NCBI GenBank assembly: GCA_961205875.1 | Contig: OY540809.1 | Span: forward strand, 31,384,267 to 31,448,266 | Length of the DNA: 64,000 nucleotides | Origin: Sialis fuliginosa | Lineage: Eukaryota; Arthropoda; Insecta; Megaloptera; Sialidae | Reading direction: 5' to 3' | In this document: positions 1 to 11,379 of the stretch, in pieces | Layout: the number at the start of each line of letters is the position of its first letter | Position numbering within the stretch: position 1 is the stretch's first letter | Translations under genes and position numbers: made by a program | The notes under the pieces: generated by a model | Told to the model about the DNA's origin: nothing | What the model saw: the letters and a program-made list of their open reading frames with translations, nothing else | Database searches by the model: none

Positions 1-672
1 ACGAATTGAGATGTATATTTTGACATACCACATGCCTAAATATGAAAATAAAAATTTTAAATTGTATTACACCCCTCCCTATTATTCCAAAATTTAAAAT
101 TAAATTGTTGACTTTAGTATTTGTCGTTAGTAGTCCCACCAAAGCCTCGTTACCAATTTTTTTTCAGATTTTTTGAGCCAGTAGTTACAGAGTTAGAGGG
201 GGGGGGGCAGAATAAAACACTGCTTTTAGCCCCCTACAGGCGCCATTTTTGAGTTAGAAAAAAAAGGTCATATTATACTAATTGAGATGTACATTTTGAC
301 ATGCCATACGTCTTGGTATACAATTTTTTAGTTTTTTTGAATTTGCTTTAAAGCCCCCTACAGACACCATTTTTGATTTAGAAAAAAAATAGAAAAAGGG
401 TCAAATTCCTCTTGTTTGGTTATACATTTTAACGTGCCACATGCCTTGGTATAAAAAAAATATTTTTTTTAACTAGCTTTAGCTTCTTATTGCTCCCCCT
501 GAAAAATTATTTATTCAATAAATTTGTACATATTTAACTAGAGGGTGTCGTTTTACATGTTCAGTAAAAATTTCAAGTTTCTAGCTTATATAGTTTACGA
601 GCTATTTGGCTTTGAGTGAAAAGGACGGACGACAAAGTGAGATTAATAGGGTTTCTTTGGAACCCTAAAAAC
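1..672 (-). repeat. GGTTCC-family repeat R1, copy 1 (truncated by window edge)
   Basis: Read on the minus strand, this begins with GGTTCC..AACCCTATTAATCTCACTTTGTCGTCCGTCC and continues through AT-rich stretches that alternate with a GC-rich phrase (GGCGCCTGTAGGGGGC, then a poly-C/G run). The same order of sentences recurs on the plus strand at 26225-27275 and, more diverged, at 24108-24830. Inside, the phrase ending in CAAAATGTACATCTCAATTAGT repeats, so the element itself is internally tandem. It is non-coding; the apparent small reading frames fall inside the repeat. The family resembles the abundant lepidopteran GGGTTCCG..GGAACCCT repeats in its ends, but its class is unknown to me. Confidence 0.7.
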
Positions 673-951
673 GTGTCCCGCGAAATAGCACCTCCTTGTC
701 TAACGCGTTCTGATTCGTTGACGGTGTAAACAGACAGGTCATAACTCTCTGTACTAAAAACATTGGATTTACACAATATGATTTTCCCCCTCCTAACCCT
801 GAAACTTTTGTACCAAACATTTTCTTTGAAAAATCTTAGTTTTCGAAATATTTTGCTTGTCTCAATTTAAATAAATCATCAGGTAACATACATACATGTA
901 TATAAAAATCTATGGGGTGTGGTGTGACCTCAATCTACCATCTGAGGATTA

Positions 952-1232
952 AGATGTACATGAGTCTTTTTAGTGACTCGAGTCATTTGAATCAATTCAG
1001 TAGAAAGAATCGTTCTCACTGATTGGTTCAATGAGTCGTTCACTTACAAAAATGAATTGGCGAGTGACCAGTCAAAAAATAAAAATTTTACTATTTTTTT
1101 TGCTCACTTCTTTTATATTTTACAATATAATAAAAAAAAGAACGATTCTTTTTTAAAATACTGACTCGAGTCGATTCGTTCATCGAAAAGAATCGTTCAA
1201 AAAGAACGAATCGTTCATGAATTACACATCTC
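952..1232. mobile_element. hAT-like MITE
   Basis: The left end (AGATGTACATGAGTC) and the inverted right end (AGAGATGTGTAATTCATGAA) are imperfect inverted repeats. The interior is full of GAATCGTTC/GAACGATTC and GACTCGAGTC words arranged in both orientations. AGAGATGTG-type ends with clustered GAATCG words are typical of insect hAT MITEs. No target duplication could be fixed by eye, so the exact boundaries are uncertain. Confidence 0.5.
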
Positions 1233-1243
1233 TAATATGTACA

Positions 1244-2777
1244 TTAGGGTGGTCGTTATTTCCCAAACTGCTCGGATCCTCGCTCCTACCCCCCAAAAAG
1301 TTAGTTTAGGACTATAAAAGAAGAAACCCGTCGCTAAAACTCCCAACAGTAGTCGCTAAACCCTGCCCGTTTTCAAAAAACCGTTTTTTCGCATTATTAC
1401 GATGTTATATTCGATAATGCGTGATAAGGACGTTATAAAATTTTCCTAAAATTTTGTGGACAATTATATTTGTAGTATATTGAAGAAACTTTGTTCCTCT
1501 ATCGTTTAAGATGCTTAAAAAATTTTTTTAACGTAAATATAACGTTCCAAATCCGGAAAAAAGCGAAAAATTAACCTTTTTTTGAGCTTTTTTGGAATTT
1601 TGAGAAATTGTCGAATTGTATTGGCTTAAACAAATGTTACTACATTAAAGTAGATTTTAAGACCTTTAATTTCTTTTTTTAAAGATGTCTCTAAGGTGCC
1701 GAGATATAAGTGTTTAAATATAAAAAAAAAATTAAAAACGTAATCTTTTAACAACGAACTTACACTCATCCAAACAATTAAAGGAACAAGAATTTAAACA
1801 TTTTCTTTGTGAAAAATGGCCGTATCGAAATAAAACAAAAAGCATTTTAAAGCTTCAAGTTTCTAGTTTTGAGATTTTTTAGCATAATTTTTTTTGAGTT
1901 ACGGTTATCGCGCAATCAAAAGAAATAGTGGGACACAAAAATTTTCCAATTTTTTAAATTTTTTTTAAGTGTCCGCGGGCTCGGGAAATTTTTTTTCAGA
2001 TAAACCAATGCATTGGTCAGTTAACTTGTTTATTCAGCTTTAATTTGTTTTTTTTTGGTCTCTATCAATTTTTTTTGCCGAGATATCTGACTTTAAATGA
2101 AAAATGATTCTATTGTCTTCGATCATCAATATATCAACAACTTATGATTAAATAAAAATGTAGTACATACAATTAGTTTAATGATAAGTAATATAATTAG
2201 CAAGCATGCTTTTGTTTAATTAAAAGCGATACACGTAGTTATAAGAACAAAAACTTAGTTTCTTTGATCTATGTAGGTATTTTAGAACGGTTATTTACTA
2301 ATTGTAAGAATTTTCAACGTAGGTACCTTAAATATCTGATTGAAATAACAATAATGCGTGTAAACATATTGTTTGATGTATCTATGGTAATTTTCTTTAC
2401 GAACTCGGATAAATACCACAACAACAAGAATTAAATGTATTTACGATGTTCTTCTTTGACGACGAAACATTTTTTGCAGTTAACGATTGTTTTGTTTAAC
2501 AGAAGTTACTTAGAATTTATTTGTCATTTAAAGCAGTGGTGGCATCAGTAAAAATATTAAATAAGCTTTTTAATGTTCTTAAAGTAAATGATAGACTACT
2601 ATAAATACTGTACACACTGCTAAAATTATCTGACAATACGTTGTTAATAATTATAATATCACAATTGTAAAATATAACAATAATATCAATTCATAGTAAA
2701 CAATAAAATCATTCGACGCCAGAAAACACTTTCGTTGGGCCTGCAGCGCTGCCGTGTGGTACAGTTCAATTGATTTT
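1244..2777. other. Unassigned AT-rich stretch with a MITE-type terminus at its left edge
   Basis: It opens with TAGGGTGGTCGTTATT, close to the terminus of the 44486-45418 foldback (TAGGGTGATCCTTAT), so a 5' fragment of a related element may lie here. No matching right end was found. The rest is AT-rich with poly-T tracts and no reading frame or motif that I can support. Confidence 0.35.
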
Positions 2778-4338
2778 AAGGGTCGATTTAGACTATCGAG
2801 TCGGTCTCTCAATAAACAATTCAATCATTTACACTATAGGTATCGCTCAGGTCTCGGTCCAATCACGTTCCGATACAGTATTACTATATAGTTCGGACGT
2901 TAAGAGCGATATTTCGCCTAATCTCTGCACTTTTTAAGGGGGGAACCCAGTTTATGAGGTCGAAATTTTGCTGTTTTTCATGATTTTTTTTAACCAGGAA
3001 GGAATAATCACAAATTGTTTAAACTTGGAGGATATTTTATTTATGTTTTCAAGTACACTTTAAAATTTTTTCAAACGATTTCCGCCGGAAATAGTGGAGT
3101 TACCGCGTGCAGTCCATGGGCGATTGCCATCCGAGCATTTGGCTGGCGTACATCCCTGACGTCGCAATTTTTATATGTAATCATCAGGATTTTTTTTTTT
3201 CATTAAAAACATATTTTCTAAGAATATGAACCTAATTTTGATCAAACAAATTGAAAATTGCATGTTTTTGAGGTGTTTGAACACAATGTCATGTTTTTAT
3301 ACTATATTTTTCATCTTTCTTGCATAAAAAAATATATTTTTAATAACAATATAATCCCCGAATTTGGTTCATGTTACGTGGAATTGAATAAAGAATATCT
3401 ACACCAAATTTCAGAACGATTGATCAATAACTTTTTGAGCTAGAATGTACGCTAGTCGAAAAAAAGTCGTTTCGAGAAAAACGCGTTTGAAATAACGTTA
3501 TAATTACCGTGCGCTTCTTCACAGAACCGACGGGCGGTCACTTAAGTGCTCATTGCATTCGAACTAATGGGAATTTTGCTTTGAAATTTTGACCACATAT
3601 TCTTGAATAGTTATACTAACGATTCATTAAAGAGCAGACAATTCTCTATCAGATATGTAAATCTGTCATTCAATTACAATATTTGTCCTATTAATTTTTC
3701 TCGTGAGAAAACCTATTTACGAGATATTTGAGCATGAACGCAAGTTTTACCGCGCGCTCAAATTTTCTCATAATTTTAACCCCCATTTATACGACAACGG
3801 TGACTCTTATCGTAAAATTTATAACAACAACTTTTGTTTAGAATCTAATAAACATTATTATGGGTGTCTTCTATTTGTGTTGTCCGGATAACCATTTGCG
3901 AGATAAATAAGAAAAACTAAATCCGCGGAGATATTATTGCCCCTAAAAAAGGGACCACACGGGTTTTTGAAATGTCGCCGTTTCTAGTTTTGTAGAGGAA
4001 GGTTTAATGTATAACTATACCAATTTTCATGCTTCTATCAAAAAGTGCAGATGAAAAGTTCGTAACGTCCGGACTAATACTGAATAGTTGACTGGAGCGA
4101 GACCGTATCGAGACCGGCTCGATAGTCTAGATCACTGATTCCCAAACTGCGATCCTCGACTCCCTTGGCGGTATTGGGGAAATCAAAGGGAGCCCTGGTG
4201 ACTCTGGGTGAACTTAGGGAGCCCCGGAAGGACAAAAGGGGGCCTTTTTAATATTATAAAATGTTATAAAATCCTTTATTACAAATGTACGTTTCTAATT
4301 TGTTTCACTCATGATTTTTTTTATACACAGTATCTAAT

Positions 4339-4356
4339 CTAACCTAACCTAACCTA
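4339..4356 (-). repeat. Short (TTAGG)n-like tract
   Basis: About three and a half copies of CCTAA (TTAGG on the minus strand), the ancestral insect telomere unit, lie within the hAT element. It is far too short to be telomeric and may be chance or part of the transposon. Confidence 0.4.
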
Positions 4357-5150
4357 TAATTAAAAATGAATAAATTAAAAATTGGAAACTTACTCCATTT
4401 TCTATTATCAAGCGTAAAAGCTTTTACGACAAAAATTTCCAAATAAAAACACTGCAATTGAACGCGAATTGAAATCTCTATACGCATTCTCTACATTTGA
4501 CAGAAACCCAAAACTATTTATTTTTGCCGCGTTATATGCTGTTGAACGATGCGAGGAGAAATAAACAAACAGCGAGAGGGAAAATCATGTGTGTATGTTA
4601 ACTTTATTTTACCTGCCTTAACGACAACATACAAACATGATTTTTTGTGCACATCTATGGCACAGTACCTTTTGAATGACATAAGTTTCATTATTTTATT
4701 CGATTATTTGAAGTATGGTGTTATTTCATTACAGGCAAAACACCAAATTCATCCTTTACATTGAAAAACTTTTTTTTCTCTTTTAATAATAATTAATAAT
4801 TAAGTAAGCAGTATACATTTACATGTCTTTATTTTATTTTTTTAAATATCTTTGTAAATTTTTTCCAAATAGTTTTATTTCCAAATTACCTGTTTGAAAT
4901 TAAAAAAAATACTTTTGAAGTTTTTGCAGAAATATTATTGCAAATAATAAACTACAAACTTACATATATATTTATATGCAAAATTATATTATTATACTAG
5001 ACAGGTATGTACTGTACATTAATGTACTATTGCACATATCTGAAAAAATGTTCACTACTAAAAATGTAAATTATCAGGGGAGCCTTGTGATTTTCTGTAG
5101 CTGAAAAGGGGGTAGTGAGCCAAATAAGTTAGGGAACCTATGGCCTAGAT

Positions 5151-5473
5151 CAAGCTTGTCCAACCCGCGGCCCGCGGGCCTCATGCGGCCCTCGTAGACC
5201 CTTGGTGCGGCCCGCGAGCATAATTTAAAAAAATAAAAAAGTTTATGATAATAAATGTAGAGAGAAAATAGTATCTACGACTTAAAAAAAAAAAAAAAAA
5301 AGGTCTTCGTAATCTAACTCTTTATTTATATATATAAATTTACAGTAAAATTAGGAATTGAAATTGACACGACTAAAAAAAAAAAAAAAAGGTCCTCAGT
5401 TTTATATCTGCGGCCCTAATAAAAAAAAATTTTGCTATGCGGCCCGGGAGGTTCAAAAGGTTGGACACCTATG
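5151..5473. mobile_element. Nested hAT MITE with GC-rich ends
   Basis: Left end CAAGCTTGTCCAACCCGCGG and inverted right end CATAGGTGTCCAACCTTTTG form short inverted termini. Subterminal GCGGCCCGCG phrases lie near both ends. The flanks are GCCTAGAT (5143-5150) and GTCTAGAT (5474-5481), a 7-of-8 match expected for an hAT duplication. Just upstream, at 5072-5142, lies what looks like the end of yet another hAT (..TTAGGGAACCTATG), so this is at least a two-step insertion into the 2.1 kb element. Confidence 0.7.
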
Positions 5474-6585
5474 GTCTAGATCAGTATACTTACAGGTATC
5501 TAGTGTTAAATAATAATAATATAAAATTGTCGTACGTTTTTTTAGTATTTATTATAAAAGGAGGTGAATGAAACTTATGTCATTCAAAAGATACTGTGCC
5601 ATAGATATGCAAAAAAATCATGTTTATATGTTGCCGTTAAGGCAGGTAAAATATTGGTCGAATTTTGACCATAGGCCCTACTAGTAATATATAAAAACAT
5701 AATAATATAAAATTATAATTATAACTAGAAGTACCAATAAGAAATCGCGTTTTCTAATGAATTGTTGTTAAAAAAATTACATTTTGGACTGGCTGATCGT
5801 AAAAACTGAAGAATGGAAATTTAGTGTTGAAATGCCGGATAAATATTATAATTCAATATATGTTATTAAAGTTTGCCAGACAAAGCGAAACTGACTTTGT
5901 GGTACACCTAGTATTTATTTTTAAAACACAAAAAACTACAAAGAATTTGATATTCAAATGTTAGTTTCATTTGGTATAATTTTTTTGGTTATTTTTTGGT
6001 ACTTGTGGTCACTATGAACTTCGAAGAGTCACTTTCATGAATCAAACGACGAAACAAATTATAAATGTACATTGTGTAATAAAGGGTTTTATAAAATTTT
6101 ATAATATTAAAAAGACCCCCTTTTGTCCTTTCGGGACTCCCCAACTACACCCAGAGCCACCAGGGCTCCCTTTGATCTCCCAAATACCGCCAAGGGAGCC
6201 GAGGACCGCAGTTTGGGAACCAGTGGTCTAGATCGACCCTATGTGAACCATGCGACGAATCGGCGGACGAATCGTCTACCAATTCATCACAAAACGTTTC
6301 ATGTGTTCATACTGGTAAATAAAAAAGAACAGATTCACATATTTTTACAGAGATAACTTGAATTGTGAGTATAGGGTTCTAATTGGTTAAATCAATAGTT
6401 AGTGTGAGACACTCAAACTGTCTTTTCTGTCTTTAGTTTATAAAAACGTTATCCTTTTTATTTTTAGTCTCGAATTACACATATTTTACATTTTTGCCTT
6501 TAGTACCCCTTTTGCATTGTATTTTACTAAAACAACCCATATATACAAATAATAGCATATATACATACACATATGTCATACATAT

Positions 6586-7219
6586 TAAGGTGCTTTTTTA
6601 ATTTTTTTTAATTTTTATTTTTTCGGTCCCGCAGGCCTATTTTTAGCTTTGGATTAAAAGTTAATTGTCCCAAAATTTCAGACTCATAGATCAAACCTGT
6701 GAATGGCGCAAACCGAGTCTTTTTCCCATTTGATTAACATGGAATAAATTATTTTTTTACTTATGCGTGAATATTTCGTTGAAAAATTTATTTATTTTAA
6801 TTTCTTATAGCAGCATATCATAGAGAATTAAATTTCTTACAAAAAAGATCCCAAGTACTCAATTCATAGATCGAATATTTTAAAAGATATGTTCGTTTAA
6901 ACATTATCATAAAAAGTAAAATCCAATTTTTATGATAATTTTTAAATAAACATTTCTTAAAATTTATTGGATTTATGAATTGAGCACTTAATTCTCTACA
7001 AAATATTCCCCTGAGAAATTTTCAAAAAAAAAATTTATCAACGAGATATTCACGCGTAAGTAAAAAAGTAATTTTTCCCATGTTAATCAAATGGGAAAAA
7101 GACTCAGATTGCGCCGTCCACAGGTTTGATCTATGAGTCTGAATTTTGGGACAATTAACTTTTGATCCACAGCTAAAACATAAGCCTGTAGAACCGAAAA
7201 AAAAAAAAAAAAATCCTAA
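6586..7219. mobile_element. 0.63 kb foldback (near-complete palindrome)
   Basis: Two arms run inward from TTAAGGTGCTTTTTT and end at AAAAAATCCTAAT. Phrases such as GACTCATAGATCAAACCTGTG, CCCATTTGATTAACATGG and TTACTTATGCGTGAATA each reappear inverted on the other arm (7060-7145). The apex lies near 6905-6930. The flanks are AT-rich and a TA-type target duplication is possible but ambiguous. It is non-coding and would form one long hairpin if transcribed. Confidence 0.8.
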
Positions 7220-7762
7220 TACATATATACAATAATGGCAGTTTTATTATATACAATATACCGAATGTTGATAAACAAACAAATTTTTTTCGTAACTGTT
7301 ACATAAAATTATGATAAAGAACTTTCCATTGTAATCAAATATTATAAAAAAAAAACAATTACAAAACAACTACAAAGACAATAAATATGTATGAAAATCG
7401 AAGAGGGTTGAGTTACATTCCATATATTTTTTACACAGAATATAAATAAAACATTTCAAAAACAACTGTCATACAAAATACAATCTCTTTACCTAAAATG
7501 ATCTATAGAAAACAGATGTTTGAAGATTTTGAGTTGTTATATAATACCTGGGGTTATATAACATGTGCTTCCAGACGAATACAATCAATGGATAAACATC
7601 AGTTCTGCGGACCGTTTCCAATGCAAAATAACAAAAAACAAACGATCAGAATTCACAACAGTGAGTGTAACAGTATACCAAAAGCTCAAAAAGTTAGAAA
7701 AAAATCGAAAAATCTTATAAGTCCAGTCAAGGAAACAGTGAAAAGTACGAAAAAACGAACTT
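7220..7762. other. No supported gene; AT-rich spacer
   Basis: A 96-codon open frame (7498-7788) ends in a Lys-rich stretch but runs into a repeat related to the 35518-37389 element. I do not recognise it and treat it as a chance frame. Confidence 0.3.
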
Positions 7763-8060
7763 TTAGGGGCAAGCAATTTTATGGTTGATTATTATAGATT
7801 TTGGGGCGTAGAATTCGCAAAAAATAACCCGGACTGGAGAAAAGTGGTGCAAACCCTTAAAAATGGGGTTGAAGGGTGAAAACCCCGTTTCCAACCTTTT
7901 TTTCAATTTATCTCAAAATCTAAATCGATGATGGGATTGTTAGGGACACACAGACGAATCGATTGGGACCACATAAACTGAATTTAACCAAAACTGACTC
8001 TTTCTAGAGGGTTTAAAAGACGTCAAAATGCTTCTTTTCGGGGAAAATACTTTAAAAATT
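7763..8060 (+). repeat. Diverged copy of the outer arm of the 35518-37389 foldback
   Basis: The order of phrases (AGCAATTTTATGGTTGATTA, TATAGATTTTG, AAAAATGGGGTTGAAGGGTGAA, TCTAAATCGATGATGGG, CTAGAGGGTTTAAAA) matches the arm at 35571-35860 with many substitutions. A separate terminus-like phrase, GCACTGTGCCGAATCACCCTGTATA, follows near 8155-8180 and a GGGTCATTCTGTATGG phrase lies near 8290; both resemble ends of TA-targeting elements. Confidence 0.6.
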
Positions 8061-8637
8061 GGAGGGCTATACCCCCTCACAAAAAATTTCTGGACACATG
8101 TTCATATAATGTTTTTTGCTTAAAATATTTTTCTTAATTTACTGTTCAAGTTTGGCACTGTGCCGAATCACCCTGTATAGTATAAAATCTGCATTAAAAA
8201 TACGCCACATAAAGAAAAATTAACCATAGTATATCGATGTCCCCCCCAAAACGTTCAGCATAAAAAGTTAAAGGAGGAGAGACTTAAAATGGGTCATTCT
8301 GTATGGTGATAAATAGATAGACATTAAATGATAAATCCCATTATATGCGAAACTATTGTATGATGTTGATGTAAATATATTTTTGACCAAGATTTTTGAA
8401 TTTCATCCCACTGTAAAATGTGATAACGTAAATGTTTTTGAAAGTCATTAATAAACACAACAAAATCTGAAAATTATTTATTTCTAATTCTATGTGGAAT
8501 CGTTGCGTGGCAAACTTAATTTTGCAGTTTCTTTCATACAGCACCTATGTAAAGACAGCTACACACAAAGACGTCATGTGAATCGGGTCTATTGTCTACG
8601 TAATTAACTGTTGTCAATAATTAAGTTTTATACAATG
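8061..8637. other. No gene seen
   Basis: AT-rich sequence with fragments of element termini near 8155-8180 and 8290-8305. No coding or RNA feature can be supported. Confidence 0.3.
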
Positions 8638-8692
8638 GTACGGAACCCTCGGCGCGCAAGTTCGACTCGCATTTGCCAGTCTTTTTTATTAT
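8638..8692 (+). repeat. Lepidopteran GGGTTCCG-type repeat, 3' tail only
   Basis: TACGGAACCCTCGGCGCGCA, then AGTTCGACTCGCATTTGCCAG and a T-rich end. This is a slightly mutated form of the very common lepidopteran repeat tail in which GGAACCCT is followed by a GCGAG..CTCGC hairpin and TTGGCCGG. The body of the element is missing on the left, so this is a 5'-truncated copy. It is one of the best taxonomic clues in the window. Confidence 0.65.
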
Positions 8693-8815
8693 TTGAAATT
8701 TGATCAGCATACAATCATTTAAAAGATATGCAAATATTTTATATTTTATAAATATTACAAACGGATTAAAATCTTCAACCAGTACATCAATTTAACTGAC
8801 GAATTTCCGCATAGG

Positions 8816-10369
8816 GCACAAAATCACGGAGGTGGCGAATTTCAAGTTTGAGTTTTTGATGAAAATAATTTCATGTTATAACTTTAAAAAATCGCTAAGA
8901 TCATTGCAACACTAGTGATTAAACATTATTTAAAAGGAGCAAGCTAAGAAATATAAATTGTTGAAATAAGAGTAATAAAAGAGAAACATCATTAAGGGAA
9001 CATTTAAAAAAAATTAATACAATATTTAGGCATGTGTTAAATCATAAAAAATTAAAAACATGTAATTTTTTTAGTTTATTAAAGTATTACAACAAAAACT
9101 AGTAATGTATAAGGTAAAATTATATATTTTAAACTTTAATGTCATTCTCAGGCAAAATATTTTTGGATATCTGTATTGAATTACCTTTAGATTCAAAGAA
9201 ATATTAATGTTTATCAACTTTTTAAACTTTTTTGGTAAGAATAAGAAAGCCAGTTAATTGTTTTGGTTTATCTACTTTTTGGTGGTGACGTAACGTTCAC
9301 TGAATGACTACTATGTTTCCTTAATATCGAATATGTCACAATAATGTATGTGTATCTAAATCACCATTCCTAAAATACTCTGCCTTCCAATAAAAGTTCT
9401 ACTAAAATCTGTCTAACCGTTATTTCAATGATTAGGCCAGAAAAACAGAAATATTGACAAATGAGCTTAAAATAATATCGAAATTACAAATAGATATTTC
9501 AAATTTATTTAAATGTGTATATCAAATAAGCCTTAATTACTTATTAAATTATAAATATCAATTACAGACATTATTCTGAAGACGTCACAATCATTAAGGG
9601 AACGCGTTTAATATCGAAGAACGTTCCCCGAATGACGGTTCCCTTGATGACTTTTTTAAATAAACGCGCGGTGGTATAAGCATCCGCCATTTTGGATACA
9701 CCTTTTCATGGTCAATGAACAGCGGATTACAATAGTTTTAGAGAAATGTACTTCGATATCATTAATCATTTTAAAACAATTAAATGCGTTCCCTTTATGA
9801 TGCTGTATTGAGGTACGGTATTTAAATACTGAATCAAAAGGTACTTACCACTTTAATCGTAATAATTTTTCCGGAGAAAAATGATTGACAGTCATTAATA
9901 CTGAATTATCTAACACGATTGCTTGCTAACAGCACCTAAAATTGTTCATAGGAACGTTTTCGTTAAATTATTGTTCCGTTCACTGATATGATGCGTTTAT
10001 TGGCGGACAAACTTTTAACTAATTTTGGATTTGGAATTAATTATATTATTAATGCCAGTTGAAAATATAGTTTTGTAGAACAATGAATAAAGCTTAAAAG
10101 AACGTAAAAAGCGTAAAAAAAAAAATTTTCTATACGTACGGGTTGCTTTTGTTTTCGTATTACGTATTTACGGACACGTTCCCTTGATGACTTTTGCTAC
10201 TTATTTTTAATTTTAATGTGTTAAAATATTGAATTTCGAAGTAAATTAATTTAGGTGAAATTAAAACTGAACAATACGATGAATTTGATGTATTTATTTT
10301 AAACAATAAAAAACGTTTTTATCATTTTATGAGCTGCCATAGCAAATCGCCACCTCCGTGATTTTGTGC
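8816..10369. mobile_element. Unclassified DNA transposon, 23-bp perfect TIRs, 6-bp TSD
   Basis: Both ends read inward GCACAAAATCACGGAGGTGG followed by CGA, identical for 23 bp. CATAGG flanks both ends (8810-8815 and 10370-10375), giving a 6-bp target duplication. A 4-bp ATAG reading with longer termini is also possible. The interior carries the motif GTTCCCTTNATGA five times: inverted near the left (8989-9001, 9591-9603) and direct towards the right (9638-9650, 9788-9800, 10178-10190), plus a variant at 9623-9635. There is no transposase frame over 60 codons, so it is non-autonomous. The combination of ends and duplication length does not match a superfamily I can name. Confidence 0.8.
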
Positions 10370-10375
10370 CATAGG

Positions 10376-10915
10376 CGTCCGTCTTAAGCAACATAGTGAA
10401 AGTTGAAAAAGTGTCCAAAAAAGTAGTATATTGTTTAAGCTCATGAGTAAAAAATAAGTAAAAGATAGGTCCTCTTAATTTTATGTGCGCCTTTAAATCC
10501 TCATCTAACTCCTTACATTTCTTATTTCACTTCAATCTATACGCAAAGAGATTAGACGCAGTTGATACACGTGGCGAATGTACATATATAAATAGTAGCG
10601 TATTTAACAATACAAACAAATTCTTAGTTATTCAGACTGTGTAACCGTTTAAGTCAATAATTGAATCTGGAGCACTTCGGGAATCGAGCAGGTTGTGCTG
10701 CATCGACAATTACAGTCGACCAACAGCGCCGAATTAAGGTACATTTATACAGCACAAAAATGGAATAAATCTGGTACGCTTGCGCTGATTCAATTTAAAC
10801 AAGCTGGGTTCAGAGTTAAATATATTATAAAAACCTCAAAGAGTCCTCTATTTTATGAATTACTTATGTATTCGAAACATGTGTTGTGGTTAAGGTTATA
10901 TATTATAGTACTCGT
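10376..10915. other. Unassigned spacer with TATA-like motif
   Basis: TATATAAATAG at about 10584-10594 is followed by a somewhat GC-richer 150 bp (GGAGCACTTCGGGAATCGAGC) and an open frame at 10695-10919 that I do not recognise. It could be a relic LTR or a chance promoter-like sequence. There is no supporting second LTR or gene. Confidence 0.2.
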
Positions 10916-11379
10916 ATAGAACTAATGTCCTGGAAGTTGCACCAGCCAAATCAGCCCAATCAAATAAAAGTACTTGGGGTTTTTCTTACTTTTTTTTAAT
11001 TAATTTATTACCACTAAAGATATTTTATTACCATTTCCGGTATCGAGTTACAGCCGTGTGATCTAGATTCGTCCGTAAGCTACACCAGCCATAGTGTTTC
11101 ATGTGTTCATTTTATGCGTTCAGAATGAAACCTATGTCATTTTTTATTACTTTTTTTTTACTCTCGAACGAAACCAAGAAAACAAAAAAAAAAAATTTTT
11201 CAACCCTTAAACCAAAATATTAACTTTTAAGACAAAAATCATTAGAAAGCGTTAAATAATAACTATATAATAAATTAAATATATCAACTATCTAGAACAG
11301 TAGTTCCCAAACTTCTTTTGTTGCTGAACTCCTACAGGTTTTTTCATAATTTGAAGGACACTTATCCTAAAAATAATTT

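Larger units (their letters stand above)
4133..6225. mobile_element. hAT-superfamily element with perfect 8-bp TSD
   Basis: The inverted termini read CACTGATTCCCAAACTGCG (left) and, inverted from the right, CACTGGTTCCCAAACTGCG, the classic hAT form. Both ends are flanked by GTCTAGAT (4125-4132 and 6226-6233), a perfect 8-bp target duplication with a central TA as in the Buster group of hATs. The terminal inverted repeat extends about 150 bp, and a second inverted pair lies inside (4602-4698 against 5566-5652), so most of the element is self-complementary. No transposase frame is visible, so it is non-autonomous. A second hAT sits inside it at 5151-5473. Confidence 0.88.
2778..6241. mobile_element. 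Foldback element A, split by an hAT insertion
   Basis: Left arm 2778-2938 (AGGGTCGATTTAGACTATCGAG, GTTCGGACGTTA, TCTGCACTTTTT) reappears inverted at 4043-4132 (AAAAAGTGCAGA, AACGTCCGGACT, CTCGATAGTCTAGAT) and is completed at 6234-6241 (CGACCCTA) after the hAT element at 4133-6225 is removed. The uninterrupted element was therefore about 1.36 kb. The central part (2940-4040) holds a GC-richer patch near 3085-3175 and small open frames with no recognisable protein similarity. The superfamily is not identified and no target duplication was fixed. Confidence 0.55.

Noticed and set aside
2740..2760. GCTGCCGTGTGG word resembling a common lepidopteran repeat
   Set aside because: Too short to assign and not followed by the expected sequence.
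4339..4356. Telomere junction
   Set aside because: Only 3.5 TTAGG-like units and located inside an hAT element.
7498..7788. 96-codon frame with a Lys-rich tail
   Set aside because: No family signature, overlaps a repeat at its end, and no codon-use evidence beyond chance.
10695..10919. 74-codon frame downstream of a TATA-like word
   Set aside because: No similarity recognised; the TATA word is isolated in AT-rich DNA and the frame stops at the foldback target duplication.
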